Shown: positions 18,327 through 27,303, counted from the stretch's first letter. The stretch: 64,000 nucleotides of DNA from Haloferax mucosum ATCC BAA-1512 (GCF_000337815.1 NZ_AOLN01000006.1:186001-250000), one strand, 5' to 3'. Program-made: numbers and translations. The notes: generated by a model not told the origin, from the sequence alone.

Positions 18327-18752
18327 TTACTGCGCGTCGCCGTCCGTCTCCTCGTCTTCGTCCGGTTCGAAGTCGAGGGCGACGGAGTTGATACAGAAGC
18401 GCTTGCCTGTCGGTTCCGGGCCGTCGTCGAAGACGTGTCCGAGGTGGCCGTCACAGGTCGAACAGACGACCTCGGTACGGTCCATGCCGTGGCTCAGGTC
18501 GCGGCGGAGTTCGATGTTCGAGTCCTCAGCGGCGTAGAAACTCGGCCACCCACAGTGAGAGCCGTACTTCGTCTCAGAGGTGAACAGCTCGGTTTCACAC
18601 CCGGCACACCGATAGACGCCGTCGTCGCTTCGGTCAACGTGTTCGCCGGAGAACCGTGGTTCGGTCCCCTGCTCGCGGAGGACGCGGTACGCCTCGTCGG
18701 AGAGTCGTTCTCGCCACTCGGACTCCGAGAGACTGAAACTACTGTCGCTCAT
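18327..18752 (-). CDS. msrB: Peptide-methionine (R)-S-oxide reductase
   Basis: 141 residues from ATG 18752. Classic MsrB: two zinc-binding CxxC pairs (YRCAGCETEL and VCSTCDGHLGH), the WPSF segment, and the catalytic cysteine in RFCINSVALDF near the C-terminus. It reduces methionine-R-sulfoxide in proteins using thioredoxin-type donors. The start at MSDSSFSL is preferred; the longer frame from 18821 adds a non-conserved stretch. It is the last gene of a minus-strand run with an unknown gene and a KaiC-like ATPase, spaced 142 bases from the former. Confidence 0.95.
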   Translation of the reverse strand: MSDSSFSLSESEWRERLSDEAYRVLREQGTEPRFSGEHVDRSDDGVYRCAGCETELFTSETKYGSHCGWPSFYAAEDSNIELRRDLSHGMDRTEVVCSTCDGHLGHVFDDGPEPTGKRFCINSVALDFEPDEDEETDGDAQ

Positions 18753-18894
18753 GCGCGAGTACAAGTGCTCCGCGCAGAAAGGCACGTCGGCTACAGCGGC
18801 GTTTGTCGGTATATCGGCCATAGTGCCGCAGATGTATCAGCCACAGCGGTGTTTGTCGGTCTCCGCCCGCGCCCGTCGTCGAGGCGGGACGAAC

Positions 18895-19311
18895 CTACCC
18901 GCGGCGGAGGAATTCGGGCAATCTAATCCGAGAGAAATCGTCGGACCGGCCGTCGAGTACTTCGACCCGGCCGATGGCCTTCGGGACGCCCTGTCTGTCC
19001 GTGGGTTTCTGCATCCCGACGTCGGCGCGTCCGGTCGTCGCCGGAGTCGTCTGCTCGTCAACGAGCGCTTCCCACACGTCCTGTTTCGAGTCGTACTCGG
19101 CCCTGTTGCGCGCGACCCGCTGTTTTCCTTCCTCGAACGCGAGTTGGAGGACGCTTCGGCCGTACGCGGTCGCCGCCTGTCGGCGAATGCGCTCAAACTC
19201 TCCTCGGTTCGGATGGCCGAGCGCGCTGGAGACGCCGAGTGCGTACATCCGGCGGATGGCCTCTTCGTCCGAAATCGTCCGCCAATCCGTTCCAAAGACG
19301 CGTTCGTACAT
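18895..19311 (-). CDS. Conserved haloarchaeal protein, operon partner of KaiC-like ATPase
   Basis: 138 residues, helical and charged. The N-terminal half reads VFGTDWRTISDEEAIRRMYA and a central RRQAATAYGRSVLQLAFEEG suggests an Arg-rich helix; the tail is less structured. No domain recognised. Its start is 6 bases after the stop of the KaiC-like gene, so the two are probably translated from one mRNA, and the protein may act with the ATPase. Confidence 0.8.
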   Translation of the reverse strand: MYERVFGTDWRTISDEEAIRRMYALGVSSALGHPNRGEFERIRRQAATAYGRSVLQLAFEEGKQRVARNRAEYDSKQDVWEALVDEQTTPATTGRADVGMQKPTDRQGVPKAIGRVEVLDGRSDDFSRIRLPEFLRRG

Positions 19312-19317
19312 GGTTCG

Positions 19318-20022
19318 TTATAGATCGACCTTCGAGCGTGGGTCAACGACTAATCCGTTGTCGGTGAAGTTGAGCGACCGTATATCACAGTCGATGTTCG
19401 TTCCACGCATCTTGATGACCTGAATACCGCGGGTCATTCCGGTCGCTTCGAGGTAGTTGTGGAAGAACACGACGCCGTGGGCGAGGAAATGCTCGTCGGA
19501 GTACGACGATGGGTCCGTCATCTCGGAGATGAGAAGTGTCGTCGCATCGCCCTGTTTGAGCGCCGTGAGGAACCGTGTCATCTCTTCAGAGCCGTTGGCG
19601 AAGAACAATCGGAGAAGCATCGTCGAGTCGATGACGAGGCGGTCTACCTGCCGGGAGTTGACGAAGGCGACGATTTTGTCCGTGAGGCTCTGGACGCTCG
19701 ACGCGTTACCACCCTGTGAGAACTGATTGAGGATGTGTTTCCCCTTCGGACTCACGAGGTTGATGAAGCGAAAGCCCTCCGAACTCGCAAGCGCTTCGAA
19801 CCCGAAGTCAAAACTCGACATATCGTTGATGAGTTCTTCTTCGGTTTCGTGCATGGTGATGTACATGCACTGCTCGCCGTTTCGAAGTCCCTCGGCGATA
19901 TACTGTGCCGTGAACGTCGTCTTTCCACTCCCCGGCGGTCCGCTCAACACGTACAGGCGTCGTGGAAGGAAGCCACCCTGGATGAGTTCGTCGAACCCGC
20001 TTACCCCACTCGGAATCCGCAT
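19318..20022 (-). CDS. KaiC-like RecA-superfamily ATPase, single domain
   Basis: 234 residues. Walker A is GPPGSGKTT near residues 28-36; Walker B lies in DRLVIDSTMLL near 140; YITMHETEEEL follows the family's Glu-Glu pattern. It has one RecA-type domain of the archaeal KaiC-like group that regulates signalling or DNA-related processes, here without a second domain. The start codon ATG at 20022 gives MRIPSGVSGFDELI, the usual family N-terminus. It is the first gene of a likely operon with the 138-residue protein. Confidence 0.92.
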   Translation of the reverse strand: MRIPSGVSGFDELIQGGFLPRRLYVLSGPPGSGKTTFTAQYIAEGLRNGEQCMYITMHETEEELINDMSSFDFGFEALASSEGFRFINLVSPKGKHILNQFSQGGNASSVQSLTDKIVAFVNSRQVDRLVIDSTMLLRLFFANGSEEMTRFLTALKQGDATTLLISEMTDPSSYSDEHFLAHGVVFFHNYLEATGMTRGIQVIKMRGTNIDCDIRSLNFTDNGLVVDPRSKVDL

Positions 20023-20111
20023 GTTCGGACACTCCGTGCGTCCTATTATAATCGTTCCGGGACCAGTCCCGAAATTGAGACTTTTATTGGGTCAGTTTCG
20101 GCGGCGACGGT

Positions 20112-20891
20112 TCATTCAGGAAACAGTTCGACTTCGGACTCGATACCATCGATGGCGTCCATATCGCTCTCGTCGAGTTCGAGTTCGACCGCCTCGGCGT
20201 TCGCCCGTAAATGGCTCTCGGTTGATGCTTTTGGGATAGGACACAGCCCTTTCGCGGCCACCCACGCGAGACTCACCGCTTCGGGCGTCGTGTCGTGTTT
20301 CTCCGCGACTGCAACGACCTCGGAAACATCGCGGACGCGTCCGCCGGCGAGCGGCGAGTACGCGACGACATCGTAACCGTATTGCTCGGCGTGGTCGAGC
20401 AGTTCGGGGCGCTGGAACAACGGGTGGTACTCCGTCTGGTGGGCGACGAGCGGCGCGTCGAGAGCGTCGAGCGCGTCGAGCGCGTCGTCCAATTCGGCGA
20501 CGGTGAAGTTGCTCACGCCGACGGCGCGGGTGAGACCCTCGTCTACGAGTTCGTCGAACGCCGCGAGCGTCGATTCTGGGTCGTACGTCTCGATGGGCCG
20601 GTGGACGTACAGCAGGTCCACGTACGTCGTTCCCAATCGGTCGAGGCTCTCGCGGGTCGTCCGGAGTACGTCGTCCGGCGCGAGGCTGTCAGCCCACACT
20701 TTGGTTGCGAGAAACACGTCTTCTCGCGGGACGTCAGCGGCCGCGACGGCGTCGCCGACGACGCACTCGTTGTCGTAAATTTGGGCCGTATCGATGTGGC
20801 GATATCCCAACTCCAGCGCGGTCGTGACAGCGGTCGCTTCCTCGGGCGTATCGAGACCCATCGTCCCGAGACCGATTCGTGGAACGCTCAT
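20112..20891 (-). CDS. Aldo/keto reductase
   Basis: 259 residues, TIM-barrel NADPH-dependent reductase of the 2,5-diketo-gluconate reductase group. Catalytic tetrad positions: Asp in HIDTAQIYDNE, Tyr in the same motif, Lys in FLATKVWAD, and His in YVHRPI. The C-terminal CPIPKASTESHL matches the NADP-phosphate-binding segment. Substrate not predictable. Its ATG overlaps the stop of the HAD gene upstream (20888), so the two are translationally coupled. Confidence 0.94.
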   Translation of the reverse strand: MSVPRIGLGTMGLDTPEEATAVTTALELGYRHIDTAQIYDNECVVGDAVAAADVPREDVFLATKVWADSLAPDDVLRTTRESLDRLGTTYVDLLYVHRPIETYDPESTLAAFDELVDEGLTRAVGVSNFTVAELDDALDALDALDAPLVAHQTEYHPLFQRPELLDHAEQYGYDVVAYSPLAGGRVRDVSEVVAVAEKHDTTPEAVSLAWVAAKGLCPIPKASTESHLRANAEAVELELDESDMDAIDGIESEVELFPE

Positions 20892-21589
20892 CGCGTCGAG
20901 TCGCCGCCTTCGAAATCGAGGTCGCCCGCGACCGGAACGCGGTCGATGTCGAGCAGGTCGTGAAGTCCGGCGATTTCGTGAGTCGGGTCGGCCGACAGCG
21001 TGTGGTCGGCGCGGTGACCGCGACGGATGAACGCCGAGTCGATGCCGGCCGCGTCCGCGGCGACGATGTCGCTGTCACTGTCGCCGACGAAAAGCGGCGT
21101 TTCGACGCCGAGGTCGGACATCGCGCGTTCGATGTAGTATGGCTCGGGCTTCTTTCTGTGGAGACTCGTCATCGATGGTTCGCGGCCGTAGGCCGTCCCG
21201 AACAGGTCGGTCGCGTCGAGGTGGTCGAGCACGTAGTCGATAGTCGCCTGCTGGTTGCTGGAGACGATACCCATCGGCGCGTCGATGTTGCGAATCGCGT
21301 CGAAGTCGTCGTACGGGACCTTCCGCCCGTCGCTGATGGCTTCCTGTTGGGCCGCGGCCGCGACCTCGTCGCGGACGCGGAACAGCGTTTCGGGGTCGAG
21401 GTCGTACGCGCCGGCGACCGCGTGAACGTCGTCGGGCGCGACGTGGATGACCATCTGCTCGACGTGGTCGGGGTCGGGGTCCGAGACGCCGAGTTCGTCG
21501 AAGGCGTCCCACGTCGCGTCGTGGAGCAAAGAGAGATCGACGAGCGTGGTCAACACGCCGTCGTGGTCGAAGATGACCGAATCGTACAT
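20888..21589 (-). CDS. HAD-superfamily hydrolase (phosphatase type)
   Basis: 233 residues. HAD motifs are clear: I, FDHDGVL at residues 7-13; II, SSN near 116; III, the Lys in KKPEPYY near 148; IV, GDSDSD near 170. The cap domain between I and II is alpha-helical, as in phosphoglycolate-type phosphatases. The ATG at 21589 places motif I near the N-terminus, as is normal; longer frames add non-homologous residues. Last bases overlap the aldo/keto reductase start (ATGA), indicating coupling. Confidence 0.93.
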   Translation of the reverse strand: MYDSVIFDHDGVLTTLVDLSLLHDATWDAFDELGVSDPDPDHVEQMVIHVAPDDVHAVAGAYDLDPETLFRVRDEVAAAAQQEAISDGRKVPYDDFDAIRNIDAPMGIVSSNQQATIDYVLDHLDATDLFGTAYGREPSMTSLHRKKPEPYYIERAMSDLGVETPLFVGDSDSDIVAADAAGIDSAFIRRGHRADHTLSADPTHEIAGLHDLLDIDRVPVAGDLDFEGGDSTR

Positions 21590-21746
21590 ACGCGGTGTCG
21601 GTCGTCGGGACGTGAATTGCTTTCGGCTCCGGCGATTCGTTTTCCGGCGGTCGGTGGTGTCTATCCCGCCGCGGTACGAGTCTTTTAGCGCCTCGAAGTC
21701 CACACGTTCAGACGATGCTGGCAGGACTCATTCGCAGGGTGGCGAG

Positions 21747-22781
21747 ATGACACGCGACGTGTGCATCGTCGGGGCCGGTGCCGCGGGGGCTGGCGCGGCG
21801 TACGCGCTCCGCGAGACGAACTCGAACGTGACGATTCTCGAAAAGAGTCGCGGGGTGTGCGGACGCGCCGCGACGCGCCGAAAAAACGGCTGTCGGTACG
21901 ACCACGGGGCGAACTACGTGAAAGATTACGACCGGCGGACCGAGCGTCTCGTCCGCGAACTGGGCGAAGACGGACTGGTCGATATCGAAGAACCCGTCTG
22001 GACGTTCGACGTCGACGGCGTCATCACCGAAGGCGACTCGCGCGACCAACACAAGTGGTCGTGGCGCGCAGGAATCACGCAACTGGCAAAACGACTGCTC
22101 GCGCGGACCAACGCGACCGTCCAACGCGAGACACGCGTCGCCGCCATCGACCACAACCCGGACACCGAATACTGGTCCGTCGTTGACGATTCCGGGACGC
22201 GACACGGCCCGTACGACGTCGTGTTGTTGACGCCGCCGGCTCCTCAGACGGCCGGTATCCTCACCGAGATGGGCTGGGGCGACCAGTGTATGGTCGCGCT
22301 CCGCGAGGCCATCGGAAGCGTCGAATACCGGTCGATTCGGACGGTCGTCCTCCACTACCCGTTCGAGCGCGACGACCCGTGGTACGCGCTCGTCAACACC
22401 GACAAAGAACACGATATCGGCTGGGTCGCACGCGAGGAGTGCAAAGACGGACACGTCCCCGACGGCGAGAGTCTGCTCGTCGTTCAACCGAGTCCCGAGT
22501 GGTCGGCCGCACACTACGACGACCCGCTCGCCTCGGCGGCCGACGAGGTCGGAGACATGGTCGCGGCCCTCCTCGACGATGACCGCCTCCGCGACCCCGA
22601 CTGGGTGGACGACCAAGGCTGGCGGTACGCACTCCCAGAGGGCGTCGCAAATGGCGAAATCATCCGACGCGGGGAATCGCACGGACTCTACTTCGCTGGC
22701 GACTGGACGGTCGGCGAAGGGCGAGTTCACGCCGCCCTCTGGAGCGGTATCGAGACCGGAGAACGCATCGCATCGAACTGA
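21747..22781 (+). CDS. FAD-dependent oxidoreductase (renalase/amine-oxidase-like)
   Basis: 344 residues. The Rossmann dinucleotide motif VGAGAAGAGAA is at the N-terminus, followed by LEKSRGVCGRAATRR, the FAD-binding pattern of amine-oxidase-like proteins, and DHGANY. Near the C-terminus YFAGDWTVGEGRVHAALWSG is the second FAD motif. The organisation matches renalase-like NAD(P)/FAD proteins. A GGGTGGCG sequence just before the ATG could serve as an SD. No neighbour suggests the substrate. Confidence 0.92.
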   Translation: MTRDVCIVGAGAAGAGAAYALRETNSNVTILEKSRGVCGRAATRRKNGCRYDHGANYVKDYDRRTERLVRELGEDGLVDIEEPVWTFDVDGVITEGDSRDQHKWSWRAGITQLAKRLLARTNATVQRETRVAAIDHNPDTEYWSVVDDSGTRHGPYDVVLLTPPAPQTAGILTEMGWGDQCMVALREAIGSVEYRSIRTVVLHYPFERDDPWYALVNTDKEHDIGWVAREECKDGHVPDGESLLVVQPSPEWSAAHYDDPLASAADEVGDMVAALLDDDRLRDPDWVDDQGWRYALPEGVANGEIIRRGESHGLYFAGDWTVGEGRVHAALWSGIETGERIASN

Positions 22782-22874
22782 GCCGGTGAGTCGAACGTCG
22801 ACTCGAATCGGCACTGTTATTAGCTAGCACGAAACGGGCGTGTCTTTTTCGTCACCGGATACCAACAAGAGTGT

Positions 22875-23744
22875 GTGTCCACGCTGACTGTCCGTATCGA
22901 CCCTCACGTCCACTCCGAAGGCTCGTACGACGCCCACGACCCGGTCGAGCTCATCTTGGAGCAGGCGGCCGAAATCGGGTTGGACGCCGTCGTCGTCACC
23001 GACCACGACGTGATAGACGAGTCCATCCGAGCGGCGCAACTTGCACCGATGTACGGTCTCGTCGGGATTCCAGGTGTCGAGATTTCGACCGCCGACGGCC
23101 ACCTCCTCGCCCTCGGCGTCGATGAACTCCCTCCGCTCCGTCGCCCGCTCGACGAGACTGCTCGGTGGGTCCGCGAACGAGGCGGCGTCGCCATCGTCCC
23201 GCATCCGTTCCAACGGAGTCGTCACGGCGTCCGTCGGCGGCGACTCGGCCGGTACGACGACGCCGCCGGTGGTGACGCCTTCGACGCTATCGAGACGTAT
23301 AACTCGTGGCTGTTCACCGGCTACAAGAACCGTCGTGCGCGCCGGTTCGCCGCGAAACGCCAGTACCCCGGCGTCGCCGGAAGCGATGCGCACAACGTCG
23401 GATACGTCGGCCGCGCCTACACCGAAATGGAGATTCCAGACGTGTCGCGGGCCGCGCTCTCGGCCGAGCACATCCTCGACGCCATCCGCGATGGCTCGAC
23501 GCAGGTGCAGGGTCGGCGGACCCCGATTCCGACGAGCACGAAACATTACGCGGGTGCGGCGGGTCGCAAGTCCGCGTACTACGCCAAACAGGGCGCGCTG
23601 GGCAGTGCGATTCTCGCCAAGAAAGGCGCGTTCAAATCCGGGTACTACGCCAAAATTGGCGCGCTCAAAAGCGGGTCGCTCGCAAAGACCGGTGCCGTAC
23701 AGGCCGCACGATTGCTTTACCGCGTCTCGCCGTTCTCACAGTAA
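22875..23744 (+). CDS. PHP-domain metal-dependent phosphoesterase with C-terminal 11-residue repeats
   Basis: 289 residues from a GTG start. The PHP domain fills residues 1-215: HVHSEGSYD near 10, TDHDVIDES near 42, PGVEIS near 66, VPHPFQR near 110, and SDAHN near 170. PHP proteins are trinuclear-metal phosphatases or nucleases. The tail (231-274) is four tandem 11-residue units of consensus xKSxxxAKxGA (RKSAYYAKQGA, LGSAILAKKGA, FKSGYYAKIGA, LKSGSLAKTGA), basic and Ala/Gly rich. The tail is unusual for a haloarchaeal protein and may bind nucleic acid or membrane. Confidence 0.93.
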   Translation: MSTLTVRIDPHVHSEGSYDAHDPVELILEQAAEIGLDAVVVTDHDVIDESIRAAQLAPMYGLVGIPGVEISTADGHLLALGVDELPPLRRPLDETARWVRERGGVAIVPHPFQRSRHGVRRRRLGRYDDAAGGDAFDAIETYNSWLFTGYKNRRARRFAAKRQYPGVAGSDAHNVGYVGRAYTEMEIPDVSRAALSAEHILDAIRDGSTQVQGRRTPIPTSTKHYAGAAGRKSAYYAKQGALGSAILAKKGAFKSGYYAKIGALKSGSLAKTGAVQAARLLYRVSPFSQ

Positions 23745-23887
23745 TTCCGCTCTGCCGCGCCCATGCTACGAAGTCGTTCCGAGCGATAGCGACGGCGTCA
23801 GCGACGACAGCAACAACAAAGCGACAGCGAGGTCGATGACGACAGCGTCAGCGACGACGGGCAGAAACCCGTCGCGGCCGCCGGGTC
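23745..23887. other. Short intergenic stretch with GACGACAGCGTCAGCGACGAC-type repeats
   Basis: 143 bases between convergent genes, containing degenerate repeats of GACGACAGCGTCAGCG. No gene. Repeats may reflect slippage; no terminator is obvious. Confidence 0.5.
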
Positions 23888-24931
23888 TCAGTTTCCGGAG
23901 CCGACCAGTTCCTCGTACTGCGCGCCGGTTTGTTTCAGTTTGTCAGTCGAGTAGAGACGTTCGTGCTCGAACGGGAGGTAGTCGCCGGCGAGTTCGTCGA
24001 TTTTCTCGTCTACGGCGTCGGCGTCGCGGCCGTGAATCATGGTGAACAGGTTGTACGGCCAGTCTTGGTCGGGGCGGCGCGGACGGTGATAACAGAGCGT
24101 CACGTACGGCAGGCTTCCGACCTCTTCGCCGCGGTCGTCGAGTTCGTCGTCCGGCACGTTCCAGACGACCATGCAGTTGTTTCGAAAGCCGGTGACGATG
24201 TGGTTGACGACACAGCCGATGCGTTTGATACAGCCGTCGGCGAGGAGTCGCTCGATGGCCGAAACGACCGCGTCGATGTCGGCGTCGATGGCCTCGGCGA
24301 CGTCGCGGTAGGGCGTCTTCGAGAGCGGGAAGCCGCCTTGAATCTCCACGAGCAGGCGGGCGTCGAGGTCCGTGAGGTCGCCCGTGGCGTTTTCGGAGAT
24401 ACGAGTCGCGCTCACCGCGGTCTCGTCGAGGCTTTCGCGGGCAAAGCGGTCGTCGTTCATGATGGGGAATTCGAGATCGATGTAGTAGTCGGTGAGCATC
24501 GGGAGGTTCAGCACCTCACACCCCGTTTTCTCCTCGATTTCCGAGAGGATGCGGTCGCGGGTCTCGCGGGACCCCGCGGTGACGACGAACCACATGTTCC
24601 ACTCGTGGTCGCGGCGGTAGTTGTGGTTCACCTGCTGGTAGCCGTTGATTATCTCGGCGATGTCGTCGAATCGGTCGTCGGGTGCCGAGACGGCCGCAAG
24701 CGTCGAACTGCCGATAACCGGCGGGTTGAGAACGGGACCGAAACGGCGGAAGATGCCCGCATCGCGGAGTCGCCGCACGCGGGCGAGGGCGTCGTCCTCG
24801 TCGATACCTAACTCGCTGGCGACGACGCGGAACGGGCGTTCTTCGACCGGGAACCCGCTTTGATACCCGTCGATGAGTGCCGCGTCAACCTCGTCGAGAC
24901 CGTCCCGCCAATCGTCCGACAACGCGCTCAT
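23888..24931 (-). CDS. Siroheme decarboxylase, fused AhbA-AhbB type
   Basis: 347 residues made of two tandem Lrp/AsnC-like halves, each with a winged-helix part (first half near 1-60, second from LDARLLVEIQGGFPLSKTPY) and a ferredoxin-like part (NHNYRRDHEWNMWFV and VTLCYHRPRRPDQDWPYNLF). This is the AhbA/AhbB organisation, fused in one chain. The enzyme removes two carboxylates from siroheme to give 12,18-didecarboxysiroheme in the alternative (siroheme-dependent) haem route used by archaea. It is divergent from the TrpD2-like gene. Confidence 0.88.
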   Translation of the reverse strand: MSALSDDWRDGLDEVDAALIDGYQSGFPVEERPFRVVASELGIDEDDALARVRRLRDAGIFRRFGPVLNPPVIGSSTLAAVSAPDDRFDDIAEIINGYQQVNHNYRRDHEWNMWFVVTAGSRETRDRILSEIEEKTGCEVLNLPMLTDYYIDLEFPIMNDDRFARESLDETAVSATRISENATGDLTDLDARLLVEIQGGFPLSKTPYRDVAEAIDADIDAVVSAIERLLADGCIKRIGCVVNHIVTGFRNNCMVVWNVPDDELDDRGEEVGSLPYVTLCYHRPRRPDQDWPYNLFTMIHGRDADAVDEKIDELAGDYLPFEHERLYSTDKLKQTGAQYEELVGSGN

Positions 24932-25039
24932 TAGCCGGGGTTAGGAGTCAAGATGCCTATCGCTTTCGGACGGCGAGACGACTCCCGAATGCTGGGGTCG
25001 AACAGGACGTTTTTTGCACGCTCGGCCGAAGATACGGGC

Positions 25040-26107
25040 ATGGCAGTAGTCGATAGCGAGTTCGGTGAGTGGCCGCTGAAGCGTCTGATGACCGAAGTCG
25101 TGGGAACGGGCACGAAATCGGCCGAGGATATGTCCCGCGAACAGGCGATGGAGGCGATGCGCCGCATCCTCGCCGGCGAACCCGACCACACGACGCTCGG
25201 CGCGTTCTGGCTCGCCAACCGCTGGAAACACAACAACGCCGAGGAACTCGCCGCCTTCACCGACGTGATGGCCGAGCACGTCGAATACGCCGAACCCGAG
25301 GTTGACCCCGTAGACTGCGGTGCGAACTACGACGGCAAGGGCAAGACCGCGGTTCTCGGCGTCGGTGCAGGCGTCGTCGCCGCGGCCGCCGGGACGCCGG
25401 TCGTCGTCCACTCGGGCGACCGCGTGCCGACGCAGAAACAAGACGCCTACAAACACGTTCTCGACGAACTCGGCGTCCGCACGGAACTCGAACCCGACGA
25501 GTCCGCCGACATGGTTGACGACACCGGGTTCGGCTTCTACTACCAGCCGAACTTCAACCCCACCATCCACGCGCTCTGGGAGCGCCGCGACAACATGGGC
25601 GTCCGAACGTTCGTCAACACTATCGAAACCATCGCCAACCCCGCGAAGGCCTCGACGCACCTCGGGTCGTTCTACCACCTCGCGTTCGCCAAGAAGATGG
25701 TAAACACCTTCGAGGCGAGCGAGCACCACGACCTCCACCGCGTCGTCATGTTCCAAGGAATGGAGGGCTACGACGACATCCGCCCGGGCTACACGAAGGT
25801 CGCCGAGTGGACCGACGGCGAGTTCGACGACTTCGAAATCGAGACCGCCGAGTACGGCATGGACTTCGAGTACGACGACCTCGGCGTAGACGAAGCCGAC
25901 GTGGCCGGCGACTCCGCCCGAATCACCGAAGCCGTGCTCACCGGCGAGCGCGAGGACCGCTTCGCCGACGCCGTCGCCGTCAACGCCGCACTCCGCATCT
26001 ACGCCCGCGAGGACGCCGACTCCATCCAAGAGGGTCTCGAAATGGCCCGCGACGCGATCGACTCCGGCGCGGCCGCAGACGTGCTCGAAGACCTGCGCGC
26101 GTTCTAA
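25040..26107 (+). CDS. Anthranilate phosphoribosyltransferase-like protein (TrpD2 group)
   Basis: 355 residues of the nucleoside phosphorylase/TrpD family: helical N-domain (EDMSREQAMEAMRRILAGE), then a PRPP-type alpha/beta domain. The glycine-rich loop reads DGKGKTAVLGVGAG rather than TrpD's GTGGDGxxT, and the KHGNRAVSS loop is replaced by VHSGDRVPTQKQ. It is therefore a TrpD paralogue with an altered substrate site, not the tryptophan-pathway enzyme, and no trp genes are nearby. A T-rich box about 27 bases upstream supports the ATG at 25040. Confidence 0.88.
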   Translation: MAVVDSEFGEWPLKRLMTEVVGTGTKSAEDMSREQAMEAMRRILAGEPDHTTLGAFWLANRWKHNNAEELAAFTDVMAEHVEYAEPEVDPVDCGANYDGKGKTAVLGVGAGVVAAAAGTPVVVHSGDRVPTQKQDAYKHVLDELGVRTELEPDESADMVDDTGFGFYYQPNFNPTIHALWERRDNMGVRTFVNTIETIANPAKASTHLGSFYHLAFAKKMVNTFEASEHHDLHRVVMFQGMEGYDDIRPGYTKVAEWTDGEFDDFEIETAEYGMDFEYDDLGVDEADVAGDSARITEAVLTGEREDRFADAVAVNAALRIYAREDADSIQEGLEMARDAIDSGAAADVLEDLRAF

Positions 26108-26217
26108 GGTTCGGTTACGTCGAACAGCGCGCCGAGCGATTTTTCAGTGACGTGTTCGCCCTCGACGTGCGGGACTTCGAAGCAGTAGCGACCGGGTTCG
26201 AAGGCGACCGCGGTCAC
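26104..26217 (-). CDS. Possible short protein (37 residues) with an in-frame TGA just upstream
   Basis: From a GTG at 26217 the frame reads TAVAFEPGRYCFEVPHVEGE and ends at TAG 26104, overlapping the stop of the TrpD2-like gene. Codon third positions are mostly G/C. The same frame continues upstream in coding-like style (AVSTHETASE) across a TGA at about 26229-26231. A TATA-like CATAAAT is near 26265. It may be a tiny gene, or a decayed gene with a premature stop. Confidence 0.35.
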   Translation of the reverse strand: MTAVAFEPGRYCFEVPHVEGEHVTEKSLGALFDVTEP

Positions 26218-26274
26218 TTCGTCGGGGTCTCACTCCGAAGCCGTCTCGTGCGTGCTGACGGCCAGATTTATGAC

Positions 26275-27303
26275 CTATATGTCGAGTTCGTCGTCGCCGT
26301 CGGCGAAAGGGCCTGCTTCGTCAATCTCGGCGGCTAACCCGTCGTCTACGGGCAGTGCGATGCCGACGAGCGTCGTTCCGGCCGTGACGGTCGCCTCGCG
26401 GGTGATTGAGTAGACGAGACCCGCGCGCTCGGCTTCGACCTCTTGGAGAACGTCGTACGTCGTCGGGTCGTACACCCATCCGAGGTGGTCGTTGGGGCTG
26501 ACCTCGCGGCCGAGTTCGAGGTCTTCGCGGGCGACGAAGAGACCGGAAGTGTCGGCGGTGACGCGCCCGAGGTGATTTCGGTAGGTGCGACCGTCCCACG
26601 GTTCGGGCGCGCCCGAGAGGATTCCCAGACTGCGACAGACGTCGAGGACGCCATCGACGCCGGCGACGATAGCCGATTCGACGAGTTGCTTGTTGTGTGC
26701 GAGTTCCGGCGTGATGGAGGGAATTTCCGCGTTCGTCGCCGCGACGCGGAGTTTGCCGTCGAAGTTCCGTTCTGACCATTCGGTCTCTGCGTCCTCGCCT
26801 GCGGCTTCTGCGAGCAGGAGGTCAACACCGAAAGCCTCAGCGAGACGCCGGGAGGCGTCGTCGTCGCGGCGGTAGACCGTGTGTGTGAGCATGTCGGGAC
26901 TGCCGGTGTGGAGGTCAACGATAGCGTCGGCGTCGCCCGCGAACTCCCAGAGCGCGGCCGCCATGCGCTCGTGGAGCGTGCCGTCGGCGTCGCCGGGCCA
27001 GACGCGATTCATGTTGGAGTGAACCGAGTCGAGCGACTCGGGCGTGGTGTAGGAGACGCGGTCGAAGGTGAGCGGGTCGGCGACCGGGACGGCGACGACG
27101 CGGCCCGCGAGGTCGGCGCGTTCGAGTCGGCCGTGGAGTCGTCTGAGGACTTCTGTACCGTTGATTTCGCGGCCGTGTTGTGCGGCTTGCACGTACAGCG
27201 TCGGCCCGTCGGTGCCGTCGGCTGGTTCGTAGATGTGAACCGTCGTCTGTACCGGGACGCCGGAGGGAAGACGGGCGAGCGTCACGGTTTCCGCGGTGTG
27301 CAT
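26275..27303 (-). CDS. AstE/AspA-family zinc deacylase
   Basis: 342 residues of the succinylglutamate desuccinylase/aspartoacylase (M14-like) family. Zinc-ligand motifs: AAQHGREINGTE near residues 37-48 (His and Glu) and VDLHTGSPDM near 133. SVHSNMNRVWPG matches the substrate-binding Asn-Arg. Members remove N-acyl groups from amino acids. The start at 27303 is preferred, as upstream sequence in the frame is strongly basic. Substrate unknown. Confidence 0.92.
   Translation of the reverse strand: MHTAETVTLARLPSGVPVQTTVHIYEPADGTDGPTLYVQAAQHGREINGTEVLRRLHGRLERADLAGRVVAVPVADPLTFDRVSYTTPESLDSVHSNMNRVWPGDADGTLHERMAAALWEFAGDADAIVDLHTGSPDMLTHTVYRRDDDASRRLAEAFGVDLLLAEAAGEDAETEWSERNFDGKLRVAATNAEIPSITPELAHNKQLVESAIVAGVDGVLDVCRSLGILSGAPEPWDGRTYRNHLGRVTADTSGLFVAREDLELGREVSPNDHLGWVYDPTTYDVLQEVEAERAGLVYSITREATVTAGTTLVGIALPVDDGLAAEIDEAGPFADGDDELDI

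Noticed and set aside
23745-23887. Asp/Ser-repeat frame in the spacer after the PHP gene
   Set aside because: No start with promoter, short, and repeats likely arise from slippage.
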